Of a DNA stretch of 64,000 nucleotides, positions 59,628 to 64,000 are shown in pieces. The notes under the pieces are model-generated. The model was not told where the DNA came from. It was given only the letters and a program-made list of their open reading frames with translations, and searched no databases. The stretch covers positions 496,001 to 560,000 of the forward strand of contig OZ254168.1 of the NCBI GenBank assembly GCA_965268275.1, read 5' to 3'. The number at the start of each line of letters is the position of its first letter. Position 1 is the first letter of the stretch. The position numbers were made by a program, and so were the translations under genes. This stretch comes from AAA044-D11 sp965268275 (GTDB lineage: Bacteria > Actinomycetota > Actinomycetes > Nanopelagicales > Nanopelagicaceae).

Positions 59628-60701
59628 TTAAAGTTTTCGCTGGGTAACAATGGTCAATAGCTGCGTCAATGCACTTAATGCCAGTGGGTCAATTTCACCA
59701 TGTTCGAGCGCAGATTGCGCGTTGGAAGTTAGCGTTGAGATTAGCTCTTCAACTTCCGAAAGGGCGCCAGTCCCAATAAAGATATCGCGCACCTTATCTA
59801 CCTGGGCTAAATCCAACTGCTGATTTCCAAGCGCCGCATGTATCTCGGACTTCTGGCTTGAATCAGCTAGCTCCACAACTTTTGCCAATAAAACTGTTCG
59901 CTTGCCCTCGCGCAAATCATCTCCCGCAGGTTTGCCAGTTTCTTGGGGATCACCAAAGATTCCCAGAATGTCATCACGCAGCTGAAACGCTTCGCCAAGT
60001 GGAAGTCCGTAGTTCGAATAAGCATCAAACAAATCAGGCTTTCCGTTTCCAAGTGCTGCACCAAAGTGAAGTGGGCGCTCGATTGTGTATTTGCCAGATT
60101 TATAACGTGCGACTTTAAGAGAGCGCTCGACAGATTCTGACGCCAGAGCTTGTTCGTAAACATCTAAATATTGCCCAGCCATTAACTCAACCCGCATCTC
60201 GTCATACATCGGTAGTGAGCGGATTAAAGTTTCGCCATCGATGCCAGATTGGTGCAACATTTTTGCCGACCAGACAAGTGCTAAATCTCCGAGCAAGATT
60301 GCTGCTGAAATTCCAAATTGTTCGCTAGATCCACTTAATTTCTGATCCTTATGTAACGCCTCAAAGGCTTTATGGATTGCTGGTGCGCCACGTCTAGTGT
60401 CCGATGCATCCATAACATCATCGTGCATTAATGCGCAGACATGGATTAATTCAAGAGATGCACATGCACGTAAAATCTCAACGTTAGGTTTCGAACCGGT
60501 TCCGAGAAATCCGATATATGCAAAGAGTGGGCGAAGCCGTTTTCCGCTATCCAAAAGAAAGCGCTCCATTGCAGATGCCACAGGAGCAAGCTCTGAGCCA
60601 ATTTCATTTAAGTATTTATTCTCGGCCGCTACGAAGTTCAGTAATTCTTGATTTATAGAATTACGAATCTCTTTAAGGTCAGCGGAAGCAGAAAAACTCA
60701 C
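59628..60701 (-). CDS. crtE: Polyprenyl diphosphate synthase (GGPP synthase, CrtE/IdsA)
   Basis: 357 residues. FARM ALMHDDVMDAS (~90-100) and SARM LRDDILGIFGDPQETGKP (~242-259); two residues before FARM allow long chains as in GGPP synthases, although length specificity is inferred. LGDLALVWSAKML and GQYLDVYE are present. It supplies GGPP to CrtB. Leaderless GTG start whose -10 shares bases with the divergent metF -10. Adjacent to metF as in mycobacteria. Confidence 0.92.
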   Translation of the reverse strand: MSFSASADLKEIRNSINQELLNFVAAENKYLNEIGSELAPVASAMERFLLDSGKRLRPLFAYIGFLGTGSKPNVEILRACASLELIHVCALMHDDVMDASDTRRGAPAIHKAFEALHKDQKLSGSSEQFGISAAILLGDLALVWSAKMLHQSGIDGETLIRSLPMYDEMRVELMAGQYLDVYEQALASESVERSLKVARYKSGKYTIERPLHFGAALGNGKPDLFDAYSNYGLPLGEAFQLRDDILGIFGDPQETGKPAGDDLREGKRTVLLAKVVELADSSQKSEIHAALGNQQLDLAQVDKVRDIFIGTGALSEVEELISTLTSNAQSALEHGEIDPLALSALTQLLTIVTQRKL

Positions 60702-60707
60702 GGCGTA

Positions 60708-60717
60708 AGGGTAACCT
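60708..60717. promoter_or_regulatory. Shared symmetric -10 of the divergent crtE and metF promoters
   Basis: AGGGTAACCT has the form ANNNTANNNT. Minus strand TACCCT (60708-60713) stands 6 bases before GTG 60701 (crtE). Plus strand TAACCT (60712-60717) stands 8 bases before ATG 60726 (metF). The two elements share the central TA, the arrangement described for bidirectional bacterial promoters. Confidence 0.6.
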
Positions 60718-60725
60718 GAGCCGCT

Positions 60726-61583
60726 ATGGAACAGATGACAGTCTCGGTGGAATTTTTTCCGCCTAAGGACGACGCTGGCGAAGCGCGACTCTGGGAGGCT
60801 AGTTCTGCGCTCGAAACCATTGCACCTGATTTTATTTCAGTGACATATGGCGCCGGCGGAAGCACTCGCGACCGAACAATTGCGATTACAAAAGAGATTA
60901 CCAAGCGGACTGGGCGCGGCACGGTCGCACATTTAACCTGTGTAGGTTCAAGTAAAGAAGAATTAATCGAAATCTTGAGTCAATATAAATCTGCCGGAAT
61001 TAAAAGCATTCTTGCACTTCGTGGTGATCCAGTTGGTGGGCCGGCCGCTAATTGGGTTACAACCGACGGTGGATTTGATCATGCCGACCAACTAGTTGAA
61101 CTTGCGATAAGCCAAGGTGGATTCGATGTTGGGGTTGCAGCATTTCCTGATGGGCATCCGGTGAGTGCCGGAAATTCCGAAAAAGATATTGATGTTCTGA
61201 TTCGCAAAGAACAATTAGGTGCAACATTTGCAACAACACAGTTCTTCTTCGAAAGTTCTAAGTGGGAGTCCTTGGTTTCAAAGTTAGAAGCACGAGGCTC
61301 AAAGCTTCCGGTTATTGCCGGAATCTTGCCCATCACAAATGTTAAGCAGTTACACCGCATGGCCGAACTTGGTGGCACACCTATTCCTGAAAAAATCTCT
61401 AAGTTGTTTAATGAGATTTCAGAAGACCCAGATGCGGTCAGAAAAGCCGGGGCAGATTTAGCGACAGAACTCTGCGAAGAATTGATTGCTCTAAAAGTTC
61501 CAGGTTTACATTTCTACACAATGAATACAGCCGTAGCAACATTAGAGATTTGCCAAAACCTTGGATTAAACAACCGTGGATAA
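60726..61583 (+). CDS. metF: Methylenetetrahydrofolate reductase MetF
   Basis: 285 residues, TIM barrel with FAD. VSVEFFPPKDDAGEARLWEA, VTYGAGGSTRDRTIAITKEI, LALRGDPVGGP, GVAAFPDGHP and TQFFFE are the family motifs. It reduces 5,10-methylene-THF to 5-methyl-THF for methionine synthesis, complementing the metY-metX unit at 25-27 kb. The stop overlaps the next start by 8 bases. Confidence 0.95.
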   Translation: MEQMTVSVEFFPPKDDAGEARLWEASSALETIAPDFISVTYGAGGSTRDRTIAITKEITKRTGRGTVAHLTCVGSSKEELIEILSQYKSAGIKSILALRGDPVGGPAANWVTTDGGFDHADQLVELAISQGGFDVGVAAFPDGHPVSAGNSEKDIDVLIRKEQLGATFATTQFFFESSKWESLVSKLEARGSKLPVIAGILPITNVKQLHRMAELGGTPIPEKISKLFNEISEDPDAVRKAGADLATELCEELIALKVPGLHFYTMNTAVATLEICQNLGLNNRG

Positions 61584-62196
61584 GAACGAATTTTACGCCA
61601 CCTGGTCCAATTTGCATGGCGGTGCAAAAATTGAGGGAATTGTTAAAACTTGGTTGCAGATTTCGTATCCCAGCGCCAAATTTCTTTCAAAATTAAGAGT
61701 CACGCCAAACCTTCTGACATTTGCTGGCTTGTTCTTTGCAATCGCGCTCTGGCAATTTGCTAGCAGTTGGGCGGCCGCGCTGTTCCTGGTTCTCTCACTA
61801 TTCTTTGACGGAATTGATGGTTCGCTTGCAATCTTGCAGAAGAAAACTTCCAAGTTTGGCGCATTCACTGATTCCTTTGTAGATCGAATCTCTGAAGTCT
61901 TCTGGGCACTCGCGCTTTACAAATTGGGCGCTCCTGCAGCCTTGGTATTCATTGCACTACTTGCAACCTATGTTCAGGAATACATTCGTGCTCGGTCTGG
62001 GGGACTCGGTTACAACGAAGTCGGAATCGTGACTATCTGCGAGCGTCCAGTTCGGGCAAGCTTGATCTTCATTGCGATTGTTGCCAATCTAGTTGGCCTT
62101 GATTTTGTTGCTGCAATTTCGATTGTCTGGGTTGCGATGCAGAACTTTGCCTTACTTCAATTGATTTTTACGAGCTACAAAATACTTACTAAATAG
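61576..62196 (+). CDS. CDP-alcohol phosphatidyltransferase family protein
   Basis: 206 residues, about six membrane segments. The catalytic motif is visible as FDGIDGSLAILQKKTSKFGAFTDSFVDRISE (D-G-x2-A... with four conserved Asp). It transfers a phosphoalcohol from CDP-lipid to an alcohol acceptor; product unknown (phosphatidylglycerol-phosphate or inositol type are possible). GTG start overlapping metF by 8 bases. Its 3' end overlaps the convergent CrtI-like gene by 8 bases. Confidence 0.9.
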   Translation: MDKNEFYATWSNLHGGAKIEGIVKTWLQISYPSAKFLSKLRVTPNLLTFAGLFFAIALWQFASSWAAALFLVLSLFFDGIDGSLAILQKKTSKFGAFTDSFVDRISEVFWALALYKLGAPAALVFIALLATYVQEYIRARSGGLGYNEVGIVTICERPVRASLIFIAIVANLVGLDFVAAISIVWVAMQNFALLQLIFTSYKILTK

Positions 62197-63688
62197 GTTG
62201 GCCGATTGCTTCGGCAACAATCTCTGCGCTGATTCCAACAAGTGGAAGCCCGCCGCCGGGATGGGCAGAACCACCAACGCAATACAAATTCTTGAGTGGT
62301 GATGTATTTTTCGCGCGCAAGAAAGCCGAACGTGCGCCATTACTTGAAGTTCCATAGATTGAACCACCAGGTGCGCCAACACTGTTCTCTAGATCTGCTG
62401 GTGTTGAAAATTCCATTACATCCAAGCGTTCCGAGACTTTCAAACCAAGTGCATCAAGTTTTGCAATAATTTTCGCTGCATATTCCGCAGACCCCTTATT
62501 CCAATCCCAACCAGAACCAGGTTCATGTCTTGGCGCGTTGACCAAGATAAACCAAGATTCCTTATTTGAATCCTTAACCATGTCCACATCCTTTGGTGCA
62601 CAAATATAAATCGTTGGGTCGTTAACTGGAATCTTTCTAACAAAGATATCGTCGAATTCAGCATCGTAATCTTGTGGGAAAAAGACATTGTGATGTTTCA
62701 TTTCCGGAATCGGCCCAGATAACTTGCTGTTATCCAGCCCCAGCAGAAGTGAGAAACCGGCAAGTGATTTACTGGCGCTAGCCAACTTTCGTCGTTCTGA
62801 TTTAACAGCGCCTAAATCTGGCGGAAGTAGTTTGTTGTAAACAAGTTCGGCATCGGCATTGGCAACCACAAAATCGGCTTCAACAATCTGACCATTTACT
62901 TCGACGCCTGTCGCACGGGAACCTTGATGAGTAATTCTTGTCACTGGTGAATTTAATTCAAATTTCACGCCAAGTTCGCGACATCGATTCTCTAACCCAA
63001 CAGATAGTTGGCCGATGCCACCTTTGATATGCCAAGCACCAAAAGATGTTTCAACGAAAGCAATAGTCAGCAAAACTGCAGGAACTTTTCGTGGATCTGA
63101 TCCCGAGTAAGTTGCGTATCTATCGACAATCTTCTGCAGATATGGATTTTTCGTATATTTAGAAGTTAAAGATCTAAGCGATGTTAAAGGCGAAATCATT
63201 CGAAGATCGGCCAGAAAGCCCTTCTTTGCAATCAAACTTCTGATTGATTTTAACTCCGATTCAACGAATGGACCTCGCGAGGCATCCCACATATGTTCCG
63301 CGCGCTGCATCAAGTTATGCCATTGATCGCCCGCTTCTTTGCCAAGCTTTTCCTCAATCGAATCGCAGATTCCTTTTAGTGAAAGATTAGGAAAAACGAT
63401 TCGAACTCCATCTGGAAAGGTGTATTCAAAGGCTGGATCAACGGGTTTGATATCAAGAACATGCTCTATTCGTTTTCCGGTTTTCAAGAATAGATCTCGA
63501 TAAACAGCCGGAAGAGTTAGCAGTGAAGGTCCGGTATCGAATGCATAGTCTCCGACCCATCTGGTCTGGCATTTTCCACCGGTTCGATCGCTGCTTTCGA
63601 AGACAGTTACTTCATGCCCAGCTTTAGCCAATCTTGCAGCGGCAGACATACCTCCAACACCAGCCCCGATAACAATTACTTTACCCAT
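62189..63688 (-). CDS. CrtI-family carotenoid desaturase/oxidase (second copy)
   Basis: 499 residues. FAD site VIVIGAGVGGMSAAARLAKAGHEVTVFESSDRTGGKCQ, FDTGPSLLTLPAVYRDLF, LLTIAFVETSFGAWHIKGGIGQLSVGL and C-terminal signature YCVGGSAHPGGGLPLVGISAEIVAEAI. It is clearly different from the crtI at 58129. Candidates are CrtD-type 3,4-desaturase, CrtI-like terminal-methyl oxidase or CruC/D-cluster enzyme. It abuts the upstream glycosyltransferase gene, pointing to tailoring of the end group before glycosylation. Confidence 0.85.
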   Translation of the reverse strand: MGKVIVIGAGVGGMSAAARLAKAGHEVTVFESSDRTGGKCQTRWVGDYAFDTGPSLLTLPAVYRDLFLKTGKRIEHVLDIKPVDPAFEYTFPDGVRIVFPNLSLKGICDSIEEKLGKEAGDQWHNLMQRAEHMWDASRGPFVESELKSIRSLIAKKGFLADLRMISPLTSLRSLTSKYTKNPYLQKIVDRYATYSGSDPRKVPAVLLTIAFVETSFGAWHIKGGIGQLSVGLENRCRELGVKFELNSPVTRITHQGSRATGVEVNGQIVEADFVVANADAELVYNKLLPPDLGAVKSERRKLASASKSLAGFSLLLGLDNSKLSGPIPEMKHHNVFFPQDYDAEFDDIFVRKIPVNDPTIYICAPKDVDMVKDSNKESWFILVNAPRHEPGSGWDWNKGSAEYAAKIIAKLDALGLKVSERLDVMEFSTPADLENSVGAPGGSIYGTSSNGARSAFLRAKNTSPLKNLYCVGGSAHPGGGLPLVGISAEIVAEAIGQPI

Positions 63689-64000
63689 TTAGGAAATTGT
63701 CCTACCGCGCCAAATTAAAGTTCCGCGGGATTTTCGCATTGAAGAGAGAACAATTAAATAAATCAGAATGACGATTGAAATTGGATGCAAGAAAGCATAA
63801 GCCGGATTAGATCTAGTTTTAATCGCCGCAAGAAAGCGTGAGAGAAAAATAAATGTGGCTGGTGCGCCAATTCCTAGATATGGTGAAATCCCAGTAAAGA
63901 AGAGAAGAAGAATTGTAACAACAGTTCCAAACTGCCCACCAAAGGCTTTCCAAAGCGACTTGGTATAACCATCGATTAACTGCGAATTAGTTTTATACAT
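63689..64000 (-). CDS. Family 2 glycosyltransferase, C-terminal part only (gene continues beyond window)
   Basis: At least 103 residues; the reading frame is open at the right-hand edge, so the ATG at the last base may be internal. Three hydrophobic segments (VVTILLLFFTGISPYLGIG, TFIFLSRFLAAI, AYAFLHPISIVILIYLIVL) and the end RGTLIWRGRTIS match the membrane C-terminus of GT2 enzymes such as CrtQ or HpnB-type glycosyltransferases. The catalytic domain is outside the window. It is directly followed by the CrtI-like gene. Confidence 0.7.
   Translation of the reverse strand: MYKTNSQLIDGYTKSLWKAFGGQFGTVVTILLLFFTGISPYLGIGAPATFIFLSRFLAAIKTRSNPAYAFLHPISIVILIYLIVLSSMRKSRGTLIWRGRTIS

Noticed and set aside
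1..64000. tRNA genes, CRISPR arrays, prophage, transposases, toxin-antitoxin or defence islands
   Set aside because: Nothing with the expected structures or proteins was seen; all long open frames have housekeeping or metabolic matches.

Overview
The window (about 44% GC by eye, very tightly packed, no rRNA or tRNA, no insertion sequence, CRISPR or phage gene) looks like chromosomal core DNA of a small-genome, low-GC actinobacterium, most likely a planktonic freshwater lineage of the acI / Nanopelagicales type. Actinobacterial markers are SepH, the principal sigma factor next to a DUF7455 protein and a topoisomerase IV gene, a class II DAHP synthase close to a PASTA kinase, a polyprenyl synthase and MetF, a SAM-IV-type riboswitch, and the rplS-lepB-rnhB-yraN-yifB-dprA order. 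Genes usually abut or overlap, several convergent pairs overlap by 4-27 bases, and no gene-free stretch exceeds about 220 bases. The genus-level assignment is inference.

Layout: 1-7080 holds a BNR-repeat protein cut by the window edge, a DUF1801-MORN fusion, NhaA, a manganese-riboswitch-controlled TerC, an SbtA-type bicarbonate permease and KatG. 7083-15731 holds a YeeE/TsuA-type sulfur transporter with an exported rhodanese, AlkD, UppP with an unusual tail, DedA, an SDR enzyme, a YqhA-type protein, an MpaB-like oxygenase and an LigB/DODA-type dioxygenase. 15728-23000 holds YaaA, Tgt, a PepO-type M13 peptidase, a MarR regulator, a histone-H1-like protein, an MFS exporter and PanB. 23054-27433 holds NadE and the SAM-riboswitch-controlled metY-metX operon. 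27558-38479 is the sigA / topoisomerase IV / pseudouridine (psuG-psuK) / sepH block. 38542-44984 holds inositol monophosphatase, rplS, lepB, rnhB, yraN, yifB, dprA and era. 44968-56000 holds DMT transporters, xylulokinase, a probable PPi-dependent phosphofructokinase, class II DAHP synthase, Ogt, threonine aldolase, endonuclease IV and a PASTA kinase. 55998-64000 holds a TPP-riboswitch-controlled PnuT-like thiamine transporter with an overlapping small P-loop kinase, the carotenoid genes crtE-crtI-crtB, metF, a CDP-alcohol phosphatidyltransferase, a second CrtI-family enzyme and the end of a family 2 glycosyltransferase.

The strongest unexplained structure is in the promoters. At more than twenty genes on both strands a TANNNT (or NANNNT) hexamer ends almost exactly 6 bases before the ATG/GTG, with no Shine-Dalgarno sequence. 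This implies widespread leaderless mRNAs and fixes many start codons. Genes inside operons or behind riboswitches instead have clear GGAG/AGGAG sites. Within this pattern there are two promoters whose -10 starts on the stop codon of the gene upstream, and a crtE/metF pair sharing one symmetric ANNNTANNNT element. A 26-base perfect palindrome also covers the -35 of the dioxygenase gene and resembles half-sites in front of the marR gene. The best candidate for new biology is the TPP-riboswitch / PnuT-like transporter / P-loop kinase unit, where the kinase could be an unrecognised thiamine-phosphorylating enzyme.
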